From an uncultured Bacteroidales bacterium (GTDB lineage: Bacteria; Bacteroidota; Bacteroidia; Bacteroidales; UBA932), in NCBI GenBank assembly GCA_905236955.1, contig CAJOQW010000054.1, positions 1 to 9,172 on the forward strand: a stretch of DNA of 9,172 nt, read 5' to 3'. Each line of letters begins with the position of its first letter. Position 1 is the first letter of the stretch. Positions 1 through 6,202 of this stretch are shown here, one piece after another. The notes beneath the pieces were generated by a model. It had not been told where the DNA came from, ran no database searches, and saw only the letters and a list, made by a program, of their open reading frames with translations. Made by a program: the position numbers and the translations under genes.

Positions 1-1035
1 GCTTCCCACAAGGGACTGGCGATAGCGCTCATGGCCGTAATCAACGGCCTTGTGGGCTGGTTCAACGGTATGGGCTGGCCTCCTTGCGGAAGGGTGATGA
101 CCCGCTGGTTCTCCATAAAGGAACGGGGTACGTGGATGAGCATATGGAACTGTGCCCATAATGTGGGCGGAGCCCTGGTCGGGCCGATGGCGGCCTATGG
201 AGCCGTATGGTTCGGAAGCTGGCTGTACGGCGCCCACGAGCAGTATTATTTCCTTGCCGGAACCTTCCTGTTCCCCGCCGCGGTGGCCATACTCATCGCC
301 ATCATAGCTTATTGCCTCATCCGTGACACTCCGCAGAGCTGCGGGTTGCCCTCCATAGAGAAATGGAGCGGCCACCATGCGGCCGGTTACGACGAGAAGC
401 ACGAGCAGTCCATTTCGTCGAAGCAGATACTCAAAACCGTGCTGGGCAATAAACTGCTCTGGTACATTGCCGTGGCGAATGCCTTCATATACATGGTCCG
501 CTATGGCTGCCTGGACTGGGCCCCGACCATCCTCACCGAGAACGGCGTGGACCTCAAGAGCGCCGGCTGGGCGTATTTCGCCTATGAGTTCGCTGCCATT
601 CCGGGCACCATATTCTGCGGATGGCTCAGCGACCATGTGTTCAAGGGCCGAAGGGCCCTGCCCATCATCTTGTTCATGGCCCTAATCGCTGTCGTTATAG
701 TTATATACTGGCAGAACATGACCAACCTCAAGGTGGTCATCTGGTGCCTGATAGCCATCGGGTTCCTTATTTACGGACCGGTGATGCTCGTGGGCGTGCA
801 GGCCCTCGACCTGGCACCCAAGAACGCTTCGGGTACGGCCGCCGGACTCACCGGCCTTATGGGTTATGTGCTCGGCACCGCCATACTGGCCAATGTGGTA
901 ATGGGGTTTGCCTCCCAGAACTGGGGTTGGAGTTCCACTTTCATCCTGCTTCTTGCGGCCTGCGCGGTGTGCATTGCGCTTATGGCGCTGACTTACAAGG
1001 CGGAACAGAAGAATTTGTCGGATGGACGGTCTTAA
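1..1035 (+). CDS. glpT: GlpT-type glycerol-3-phosphate transporter (MFS), 5'-truncated
   Basis: This is an inner-membrane antiporter of the organophosphate:phosphate family in the major facilitator superfamily. It is expected to import sn-glycerol-3-phosphate in exchange for phosphate. The frame is open from base 1, so the ATG at 31 is internal and about 100 N-terminal residues of a roughly 450-residue protein lie outside the window. Recognisable GlpT blocks, numbered from that ATG, are GMGWPPCGR (13-21), WNCAHNVGG (39-47), RDTPQSCGLP (98-107), NKLLWYIAVAN (140-150), RYGCLDWAP (157-165), GFLIYGPVML (244-253) and ELAP/ASGTAAG-like residues near 260-272. H43 and R157 appear to match the conserved substrate-site His and TM7 Arg of E. 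coli GlpT, as judged from memory. Several hydrophobic segments are visible, as expected for the second half of a 12-TM carrier. The 3' end overlaps rsmG by 14 nt. UhpT or PgtP relatives are possible, but the PPCGR and NCAHNVGG blocks favour GlpT. Confidence 0.9.
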   Translation, partial: ASHKGLAIALMAVINGLVGWFNGMGWPPCGRVMTRWFSIKERGTWMSIWNCAHNVGGALVGPMAAYGAVWFGSWLYGAHEQYYFLAGTFLFPAAVAILIAIIAYCLIRDTPQSCGLPSIEKWSGHHAAGYDEKHEQSISSKQILKTVLGNKLLWYIAVANAFIYMVRYGCLDWAPTILTENGVDLKSAGWAYFAYEFAAIPGTIFCGWLSDHVFKGRRALPIILFMALIAVVIVIYWQNMTNLKVVIWCLIAIGFLIYGPVMLVGVQALDLAPKNASGTAAGLTGLMGYVLGTAILANVVMGFASQNWGWSSTFILLLAACAVCIALMALTYKAEQKNLSDGRS

Positions 1036-1669
1036 GGCATACGAAGCGAAATACGCCGCGGCGGTTTCGCTCTGGAAAGATTGGAACGCGAAGATCAACG
1101 TGATTTCGCGCAAGGATACCGACAATATATTCATGCATCACATCCTGCACTCCCTGGCCATCGCCGAGTATGTCAGGCGGTTCGGAGGCATGGCCCCGGA
1201 AACCATTTTGGACCTGGGTACCGGCGGGGGATTCCCCGGCATACCGCTGGCCGTGGAATGGCCCGATGTCCGGTTCACGCTGTGCGATTCCATAGGCAAG
1301 AAGGTCAAGGTGGCGCAGGCTGTCGCGGACGGCCTCTCCCTTGGGAATGTCACCTGCGTCCATGCCCGGGCCGAAGAACTGGAAGGGGAGTGGGACTACG
1401 TCGTAAGCCGGGCGGTGGCTCCGTTGGACACTCTTTACGGCTGGGTGCGCGGCAAGTTCCGCCGGAGCCTCATCTGCCTGAAGGGAGGGGATGTAAACGA
1501 AGAGATAGCGGAACTCCTGCGCCGTTACGCAAAAGGCCCACATGCCGTGAAGGCTTCACAGGTAAGGGTCTGGCCCATATCGGATTGGCTGCAGGACGAA
1601 TATTTTTCAGAAAAATTTGTAATTGAGGTTGGAAAAACTTACCTTTGCAGTCCCTTAGACGAAAAATAA
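1022..1669 (+). CDS. rsmG: 16S rRNA (guanine(527)-N(7))-methyltransferase RsmG
   Basis: RsmG (GidB) is a cytoplasmic class I SAM-dependent methyltransferase that makes m7G527 in 16S rRNA; loss of this methylation is known to give low-level streptomycin resistance. The 215-aa product is near the usual length of about 205-210. It shows the family opening block WNAKINVISRKD (21-32), HHILHSL (39-45), the SAM-binding glycine loop LDLGTGGGFPGIPLA (63-77), the acidic end of strand 2 with DSIGKKVKV (89-97), and VVSRAVAPLDTL (127-138). The ATG at 1022 gives the expected N-terminus and overlaps glpT by 14 nt in another frame, so the two genes are probably co-transcribed and translationally coupled. The last dozen or so residues, after KFVIEV, look like an extension beyond the usual end of the family, and the DNA coding for it holds the rpmH promoter. 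Confidence 0.95.
   Translation: MDGLKAYEAKYAAAVSLWKDWNAKINVISRKDTDNIFMHHILHSLAIAEYVRRFGGMAPETILDLGTGGGFPGIPLAVEWPDVRFTLCDSIGKKVKVAQAVADGLSLGNVTCVHARAEELEGEWDYVVSRAVAPLDTLYGWVRGKFRRSLICLKGGDVNEEIAELLRRYAKGPHAVKASQVRVWPISDWLQDEYFSEKFVIEVGKTYLCSPLDEK
1616..1647 (+). promoter_or_regulatory. Bacteroidota-type promoter of rpmH
   Basis: TTTG at 1616-1619, a 20-nt spacer, then TACCTTTG at 1640-1647 match the Bacteroidota primary sigma consensus (TTG/TTTG, N19-21, TAnnTTTG). Transcription should start near 1652, giving an A-rich leader of about 33 nt before the rpmH ATG. The whole promoter lies inside the last 17 codons of rsmG. Read from sequence only. Confidence 0.65.
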
Positions 1670-1684
1670 TAAAAAGCCAGCATA

Positions 1685-1837
1685 ATGAAACGTACATTTC
1701 AACCTTCAAACCGCAAGCGCGTGAACAAGCACGGCTTCCGCGAGCGTATGGCGTCCGCCAACGGCCGCAGGGTCCTTGCCAGCCGCCGCGCACACGGCCG
1801 CAAGAAACTTACCGTGTCTTCAGAAGACAGGTGGTAG
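1685..1837 (+). CDS. rpmH: 50S ribosomal protein L34
   Basis: This 50-aa basic protein of the large ribosomal subunit begins MKRTFQPSNRKRVNKHGFRE, the standard L34 signature. It continues with RMASANGRRVLASRRAHGRK and ends with the short tail KLTVSSEDRW before TAG. About 17 of 50 residues are Arg or Lys, as expected for an rRNA-binding protein. The ATG at 1685 is the only sensible start. It lies 15 nt after the rsmG stop and about 33 nt after the inferred transcription start. The usual neighbour in many bacteria, rnpA, does not follow. Instead a bidirectional terminator comes right after the stop, so rpmH is probably transcribed alone from its own promoter plus readthrough from rsmG. Confidence 0.98.
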   Translation: MKRTFQPSNRKRVNKHGFRERMASANGRRVLASRRAHGRKKLTVSSEDRW

Positions 1838-1838
1838 T

Positions 1839-1853
1839 AAACCCCAGGGGTTT
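1839..1853. repeat. Short perfect inverted repeat after rpmH
   Basis: The 15-base sequence AAACCCCAGGGGTTT is a perfect palindrome with arms of 7 around a central A. It starts one base after the rpmH stop codon and directly abuts the A-tract of the larger terminator hairpin. As RNA it could fold only with a loop opened out of the CCAGG centre, so it may be a minor second hairpin or a remnant terminator. Confidence 0.5.
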
Positions 1854-1884
1854 AAAAAACCGGCTCCGTGGAGCCGGTTTTTTT
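1854..1884. terminator. Bidirectional rho-independent terminator between rpmH and rmuC
   Basis: Six A residues (1854-1859), the arm CCGGCTC (1860-1866), a 4-nt CGTG loop, the arm GAGCCGG (1871-1877) and seven T residues (1878-1884) form a classic GC-rich stem flanked by A and T tracts. Both strands therefore encode a hairpin followed by a U run. It serves rpmH on the plus strand and rmuC on the minus strand. The rmuC TAA stop (1885-1883) overlaps the T tract. Confidence 0.92.
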
Positions 1885-3241
1885 ATTCGTCGGGATTCTC
1901 CTGTGCCAGTACGGCGGGGATGATGCTCTCACGGCCTCCCACCATGCGGCCTGAACTCTTGACGCCGGCCTTGCTGCGTTTTGGCGTCACACGGAGCTTC
2001 TCCAGCTTGCTTATCTTCTTTATCACACTTTGGTTCGACTCCTTCAGCTGGCGGGTGGACTCATTGTAGGCGGCCGTAACCTTGTCGAGGTTCTCGCCTA
2101 TCCTGGCATAGGATTCCATCCAGTTCTGGAGCACGCTCATCAGCTCGCCGGCTGTGTTGTACACCTCTTCGATGTTGCGCTGCTGGTCCTGCCTGCGCCA
2201 AGCGATGAGCACCATGTTCAGTACGACGCTGAGCGACATCTGGCTGACGATCAGAACGCCCTTGTTCCTGGCTTCCTGCCACAGCAGGGGGGCTTCCTGC
2301 TCCATGAGGATGAAGGCATTCTCGACGGGGATGAACATCAGGTTGTAGTCTATCTTCTTGTGGCCTTCGGGGATGTAGGAGGCGTAGTCCTTGGCCTTCA
2401 GTTCATCGACGTGGCTGCGTATGCTCTGCACGTGTTCCTTGGCCAGGCGGGCCCTGTCTTCCGGCGTGACAGCCTGGTTCCAGGCCACGAAAGCCTTGAG
2501 GCTTACCTTCGAGTCCACTATGACCTCGCCCCCGTCGGGGTAGTGCACGATGACGTCGGGTATGAGGGTGCGGCCGTCGTCGCTCTTGATTTCGTGCCCC
2601 TGCTCGTCGCGGATTACGGACTGTACGCTGAAATTCGTGCCTTCCTCGAGGCCTGAGGCCTTCAGGAGGTCTGCCAGGAGCATTTCGCCGAAGTCGCCCT
2701 GGACCTTGCTCTGCCCGGTTATGGCGTCGGCGAGAGCCTGGGCCTGGTTGCCCACTGCCCGCGACTGCTCGGACATCAGTTTGATCATGCTCTCGAGCGA
2801 AGTGCTGCGCTGGGCCGACTTGACGTCGGACTCCCTTATGCTTTTGTCGAAAGCTTCGAATTTTTCCTTGATGGGCTTCAGGAGTTCGTCCACAGCCCTG
2901 GTGCTCTGCTCCCTGAAATGCTCGCTGTTCTCGGCGCTGAGGGCCTTGAACGCGCCTTTCATCTCTTCCAGTGCCCTCGCCGACAACTCCCTTTCCTTGG
3001 CCAGGGATTCCTCGCGCTGGGCGTCGAGCGCCCTCTGCCTGGCTTCGCGCTCCTCGTCCAGGATGCGCTGGGCCTCGGCCTGGGCATCGAGTTTGGCCTG
3101 GAGGGCCGCCCTTTCTCCCGTCAGGACTGTAATGCTGTCCTGCAGGGAATCTTCCTTGCGGTGCGAGCGGACTGCTACTATGAGCAGTGCCACCACCGCC
3201 AGGACGGCTATAACGATGAGTATTATTTCCAGAGTTGACAT
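1883..3241 (-). CDS. rmuC: DNA recombination protein RmuC
   Basis: RmuC-family proteins limit DNA rearrangement at inverted repeats in E. coli and carry a predicted PD-(D/E)XK nuclease-like core; the exact activity is unproven. From the ATG at 3241 the product is 452 aa. It has one N-terminal membrane helix (about 2-25), a long charged coiled coil (about 30-120), then the RmuC domain (about 125-415). Domain blocks are QGDFGEMLLADLL (181-193), PDVIVHYPDG (228-237), IVDSKVSL (241-248) and IPVENAFILM (304-313). PD followed by DSK fits the nuclease-like motif. The C-terminal tail after about 415 is basic, then low complexity. A longer frame would use TTG at 3250, but that triplet lies inside the promoter -7 element, so ATG 3241 is chosen. 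The gene lies downstream of the permease gene and ends in the shared terminator. Confidence 0.93.
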   Translation of the reverse strand: MSTLEIILIVIAVLAVVALLIVAVRSHRKEDSLQDSITVLTGERAALQAKLDAQAEAQRILDEEREARQRALDAQREESLAKERELSARALEEMKGAFKALSAENSEHFREQSTRAVDELLKPIKEKFEAFDKSIRESDVKSAQRSTSLESMIKLMSEQSRAVGNQAQALADAITGQSKVQGDFGEMLLADLLKASGLEEGTNFSVQSVIRDEQGHEIKSDDGRTLIPDVIVHYPDGGEVIVDSKVSLKAFVAWNQAVTPEDRARLAKEHVQSIRSHVDELKAKDYASYIPEGHKKIDYNLMFIPVENAFILMEQEAPLLWQEARNKGVLIVSQMSLSVVLNMVLIAWRRQDQQRNIEEVYNTAGELMSVLQNWMESYARIGENLDKVTAAYNESTRQLKESNQSVIKKISKLEKLRVTPKRSKAGVKSSGRMVGGRESIIPAVLAQENPDE

Positions 3242-3247
3242 AATACG

Positions 3248-3278
3248 CAAATATAATGTTTCAGACGTAGTTTGTCAA
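3248..3278 (-). promoter_or_regulatory. Bacteroidota-type promoter of rmuC
   Basis: On the minus strand, TTG (3278-3276), a 20-nt spacer and TATATTTG (3255-3248) match the Bacteroidota consensus exactly. The -33 TTG overlaps the TGA stop of the upstream permease gene. The -7 box ends only 6 nt before the ATG at 3241, so the transcript would be leaderless or have a leader of a few bases. Confidence 0.65.
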
Positions 3279-4477
3279 GCGGCGTGACGCTTGGCAGGAG
3301 CGAGGGCGACCAGCAGGCCTATGAGCGCTACGGACACGGCTGTGAGCAGTACGTCTCCCCACTGGAGCACTACCGGATAGGCATTCACCACGAAATTGCC
3401 GGGCATCTTCACCAGGCCGAAATGCTGCTGCAGCAGGGCCAGGACCACCCCTGCCACCAGTCCTATGGCCATTCCCAGAAGGGATGTCATCCAACCTTCC
3501 AGCACGAAGATGCGCCTTATCAAGGGGTCGGACGCACCCATGGCCCTGAGGGTGCCGATATCATCCTTCTTTTCGATGACGAGCATCGAAAGGGAACCGA
3601 AGATATTGAGTGCCACTATGAGTACGACGAACACCAGGATCAGCCATATGGCAGCCTTTTCGTATCGTATCATCCTGTACAGGGTGGAATTCTGCTGATA
3701 CCTGTCCAGCACCGTGAAAGACGGGCCCAGAGCCGTCCTGAGGGCTTTCGTGAAGCGTTTGCAGTCACGTTTTGAAAGGCCTTCCGAAAAACGCAGTTCG
3801 AGCGAAGTCACTTCATCGCCGCAGCCGAGCAGCGAACCCAAGGTTTCTATGGGTACTATTAGCAGGTTCTCGTCCATTTCGGCGTTCACGCTGAGTATGC
3901 TGCCGACCAGGAGGGATTTGTGGCGCAGGGAAGCGGCCGGATTGGACATTGAGAACTGCTCCTGGGCCGACGGGTAGTACATGGACAGGGTGGACCTGAA
4001 GTTGGGGTTGGCCCCCAGCTTGTTGGAGAGTTCGGTGCCGACGGCGGCCTTTGGAAGGTCGCCGTCGTAAAGTTTCCACTCGCCGAGGAGAAGGTGCTTC
4101 GCCATCCCCGAATCGTGCTCATAGACGCTGTCCACGCCTTTGGCCCTGGCTATCGCCTGGTTGCCTTCGTGGATAAGGAAGACATCTTCTTCGAGGACCC
4201 TGCCGACGGATGGGATCTCCGGGCCCCGGATTGCTCCGATGAGGCTGTCGGGCAGGAACCTGCGGCCTGAGGCCATGCGTACCGCCAGGTCGGGATCGAC
4301 GTCGCTCAGGTTGTCCTTGATTATCTTGTCGAAGCCGTTGTAAACGCTGAGGATGAGTATGAGGGCGGCAGTCCCGATGGCCATGCCTAAGGCACTGATC
4401 GCCGAAATCACATTGATGACGTTGTGTGATTTGCGTGCGAAAAGATACCGCCCGGCTATGAAGGGAGCCACCTTCAT
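3275..4477 (-). CDS. LolC/LolE-type ABC transporter permease (FtsX-like)
   Basis: This 400-aa inner-membrane permease resembles the lipoprotein-releasing LolC/E proteins. In proteobacteria these work with the ATPase LolD to pass outer-membrane lipoproteins to the chaperone LolA. The layout is typical. It opens with FIAGRYLFARKSHNVINVIS (6-25), with one membrane helix at about 20-45. A large periplasmic core of about 50-270 follows. Three C-terminal helices lie at about 273-300, 325-350 and 374-394. The cytoplasmic signature EKKDDIGTLRAMGA (302-315), where the family contacts its ATPase, is intact. The ATG at 4477 lies 2 nt after the rbfA stop, so the gene is probably translated by reinitiation within the tyrS-rbfA operon. 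No ATPase gene is adjacent, so the partner must be encoded elsewhere. The assignment to lipoprotein release rather than another FtsX/MacB-like function is by similarity only. Confidence 0.88.
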   Translation of the reverse strand: MKVAPFIAGRYLFARKSHNVINVISAISALGMAIGTAALILILSVYNGFDKIIKDNLSDVDPDLAVRMASGRRFLPDSLIGAIRGPEIPSVGRVLEEDVFLIHEGNQAIARAKGVDSVYEHDSGMAKHLLLGEWKLYDGDLPKAAVGTELSNKLGANPNFRSTLSMYYPSAQEQFSMSNPAASLRHKSLLVGSILSVNAEMDENLLIVPIETLGSLLGCGDEVTSLELRFSEGLSKRDCKRFTKALRTALGPSFTVLDRYQQNSTLYRMIRYEKAAIWLILVFVVLIVALNIFGSLSMLVIEKKDDIGTLRAMGASDPLIRRIFVLEGWMTSLLGMAIGLVAGVVLALLQQHFGLVKMPGNFVVNAYPVVLQWGDVLLTAVSVALIGLLVALAPAKRHAA

Positions 4478-4479
4478 GG

Positions 4480-4827
4480 CTATTTCTTGAGCAGTTCTTC
4501 GATGTGCTCGGCGTAATCTATGGAAGTGTCCAGGTAGAAGGCCAGTTCGGGGACTATGCGCAGTTGTTTGCCGACCTTGCGTCCGAGCTCGCCCCTTAGG
4601 GCTTTCATGTTGTCTTTCAGGATGCCCATGACAACCCCTTGTTTTTCGGAGGGGAAGATGCTCACGTACACCTTGGCTATCGAGAGGTCGGGGCTGATGC
4701 GCACCTCGCTCACAGTCACCATGGCGCCTTCGAACACGGCCATGCCCTTGCCCCGTATGATCTCGGCAAGGTCCCTCTGGATTTCCCTGGCAACCTTGAG
4801 TTGCCTTGTTGAAGGCTGCTTGTCCAT
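4480..4827 (-). CDS. rbfA: 30S ribosome-binding factor RbfA
   Basis: RbfA is a small cytoplasmic KH-domain protein that binds the immature 30S subunit, helps 5'-end processing of 16S rRNA and is needed for late maturation, especially in the cold. The 115-aa product begins MDKQPSTRQLKVAREIQRDL. It shows the family core VTVSEVRISPDLSIAKVYVS followed by IFPSEK, then a helix and VPELAFYLDTSIDYAEHIEE, the standard RbfA ending. The frame stays open upstream to 4872, but the ATG at 4827 gives the correct family N-terminus. It overlaps the tyrS stop as TAATG, which implies translational coupling. The upstream extension would lie inside tyrS and lacks family residues. Confidence 0.95.
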   Translation of the reverse strand: MDKQPSTRQLKVAREIQRDLAEIIRGKGMAVFEGAMVTVSEVRISPDLSIAKVYVSIFPSEKQGVVMGILKDNMKALRGELGRKVGKQLRIVPELAFYLDTSIDYAEHIEELLKK

Positions 4828-6116
4828 TACTTGACGATTACGAGATAATAGTCCTTCTTGCCTTTCTGGCACAGGATGTACTTTCCGTCTATGACGTCGG
4901 AGGCCTTGACTTCGCCGCCGATGTCGGTGAACTTGTCCTTGTTGAGGCTGAAGCCGTTGCCCTGGATGGCGCGCTTGGCCTCTCCCTTGGAGGCGTAGAT
5001 ACCGGTTTCGGCGGCGAGGAAGTCCAGGATCCCGCAGGGAAGCTTGTCCGCGGCGACTTCGAACGTGGGCACTCCGTCGAACACGTCGAGCAGGGTCCTT
5101 TCGTCGAGCCTGCGGAGGTCTTCCCCGGTGCTCTTCCCGAAAAGCATCTGCGATGCGGCCACGGCCTTGTCATACTCTTCCTGCCCGTGAACCATTATGG
5201 TGACTTCCTTCGCGAGGAGCTTCTGGAGGGGCCTGCGGCCGGGATCGGCATTCTGTTCTTCGACGGCGGCCTCGATGGCGGCCCTGTCCAGGAGTGTGAA
5301 GATCTTGATGTACCTTTCGGCGTCGCTGTCGCTGACATTTAGCCAGAACTGGTAGAACTGGTAGGGGCTGGTGCGGGCCGGGTCGAGCCAGATGTTGCCT
5401 TTCTCGGTCTTGCCGAACTTGCCGCCGTCAGCCTTTGTGATGAGCGGGCAGGTGAGTGCGAAAGCCTGCTTGTCGAGGACTTTGCGTATCATCTCCACAC
5501 CGGTGGTGATGTTGCCCCACTGGTCCGCTCCTCCGAGCTGCATCTTGACGTCGTTGTGCTCGTACAGATAGAGGAAGTCGTAGCCCTGGAGCAGCTGGTA
5601 GCTGAACTCGGTGAAGGACATGCCTTCGGATGAATCGCGGCTGAGGCGCTTCTTGACGGAGTCTTTGCTCATCATGTAGTTGACGGTGATGAGCTTGCCG
5701 ATGTCGCGGGTGAAATTGATGAAGGTATAGTCCTTCATCCAGTCGTAGTTGTTCACCAGCTCCGCCTTGTTGGGGGCGTCGGAATCGAAGTCGAGGAACT
5801 TGCCCAGCTGGGCCTTGATGCAGGCCACGTTATGGGAGAGGGTGGCCTCGTCGAGAAGGTTCCTTTCCTGTCTCTTCATGGACGGGTCGCCTATCATGCC
5901 GGTGGCTCCTCCGACGAGGCAGTACGGCTTATGCCCGCAGGCCTGGAAGTGCTTGAGAATCATTATGCTGACGAGATGCCCAATGTGCAGGGAGTCGCCT
6001 GTGGGGTCTATTCCCACGTACGCTGCCGCCGGGCCTTTCATGAGTTCTTCTTCCGTTCCGGGGGTGATGTCCTTAATCATCCCCCTCCACTTCAATTCTT
6101 CAACAAAATTTTTCAT
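4827..6116 (-). CDS. tyrS: Tyrosyl-tRNA synthetase
   Basis: TyrRS is a class I aminoacyl-tRNA synthetase that charges tRNA-Tyr in the cytoplasm. The 429-aa length is normal for the bacterial type. Y33 and D37 in AYVGIDPTGDS and the HIGH motif at 44-47 form part of the ATP/tyrosine site. The tyrosine-recognition block YQLLQGYDF (173-181) supplies Y173, Q177 and D180. GGADQWGN is at 195-202. The KMSKS loop is the KFGKT variant (233-237), common in bacterial TyrRS. The C-terminal S4 RNA-binding domain spans about 360-428. The ATG at 6116 gives the expected MKNFVEELKWRGM start. It is the first gene of a tyrS-rbfA-permease operon. Its inferred promoter overlaps that of the divergent tpiA, with a leader of about 13 nt. 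No T-box or other tyrosine-responsive leader could fit. Confidence 0.97.
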   Translation of the reverse strand: MKNFVEELKWRGMIKDITPGTEEELMKGPAAAYVGIDPTGDSLHIGHLVSIMILKHFQACGHKPYCLVGGATGMIGDPSMKRQERNLLDEATLSHNVACIKAQLGKFLDFDSDAPNKAELVNNYDWMKDYTFINFTRDIGKLITVNYMMSKDSVKKRLSRDSSEGMSFTEFSYQLLQGYDFLYLYEHNDVKMQLGGADQWGNITTGVEMIRKVLDKQAFALTCPLITKADGGKFGKTEKGNIWLDPARTSPYQFYQFWLNVSDSDAERYIKIFTLLDRAAIEAAVEEQNADPGRRPLQKLLAKEVTIMVHGQEEYDKAVAASQMLFGKSTGEDLRRLDERTLLDVFDGVPTFEVAADKLPCGILDFLAAETGIYASKGEAKRAIQGNGFSLNKDKFTDIGGEVKASDVIDGKYILCQKGKKDYYLVIVK

Positions 6117-6132
6117 CGATGCTGGTTTTGGT

Positions 6133-6163
6133 CTGCAAAGTTGGGCAATTATTGCTAAATTTG
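6133..6163 (+). promoter_or_regulatory. Bacteroidota-type promoter of tpiA
   Basis: TAAATTTG at 6156-6163 is an exact -7 box. CTG at 6133-6135, 20 nt upstream, is a one-mismatch -33 box. Transcription should start near 6168, giving an A-rich leader of about 35 nt without a Shine-Dalgarno site before the tpiA ATG. Confidence 0.6.
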
Positions 6164-6165
6164 CA
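6134..6165. repeat. Nested palindromes at the tyrS/tpiA promoter pair
   Basis: Outer arms TGCAAA (6134-6139) and TTTGCA (6160-6165) are perfect inverted repeats. The inner 11 bases, GCAAT-T-ATTGC (6145-6155), form a second perfect palindrome. The two centres coincide within half a base (6149.5 and 6150). The outer arms are partly explained by two facing -7/-33 boxes; the inner palindrome is not. Confidence 0.6.
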
Positions 6166-6166
6166 A
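6136..6166 (-). promoter_or_regulatory. Bacteroidota-type promoter of tyrS
   Basis: On the minus strand, TTG (6166-6164), a 20-nt spacer and CAACTTTG (6143-6136) fit the consensus with one mismatch in the -7 box (C for the first T). It covers almost the same bases as the tpiA promoter on the other strand, shifted by 3 nt. Confidence 0.5.
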
Positions 6167-6202
6167 TCCGATAAACTCAAAATCAATCAAAAACAAAAAG
6201 AT

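Noticed and set aside
1645..1923. 92-codon plus-strand frame overlapping rpmH
   Set aside because: It overlaps rpmH in another frame and runs through the terminator hairpin; L34 is certain in the correct frame.
2030..2656. Long plus-strand open frame (208 codons) opposite rmuC
   Set aside because: It lies wholly antisense to a well-recognised gene. The GC-rich wobble positions of rmuC keep the opposite frame open, and the translation shows no family features.
3242..3250. TTG start for rmuC three codons upstream of the ATG
   Set aside because: The TTG is part of the TATATTTG promoter box, so it would not be in the transcript made from that promoter.
4828..4872. Fifteen-residue N-terminal extension of RbfA
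   Set aside because: It is read out of frame inside the tyrS 3' end, lacks RbfA family residues, and the TAATG-coupled ATG at 4827 gives the normal N-terminus.
6119..6202. Twenty-eight-residue N-terminal extension of TpiA
   Set aside because: It spans the divergent promoters and precedes the family start MRKKIVAGNWKMN.
6117..6202. T-box or riboswitch leader for tyrS
   Set aside because: The inferred tyrS leader is only about 13 nt, far too short for a tRNA-sensing structure.
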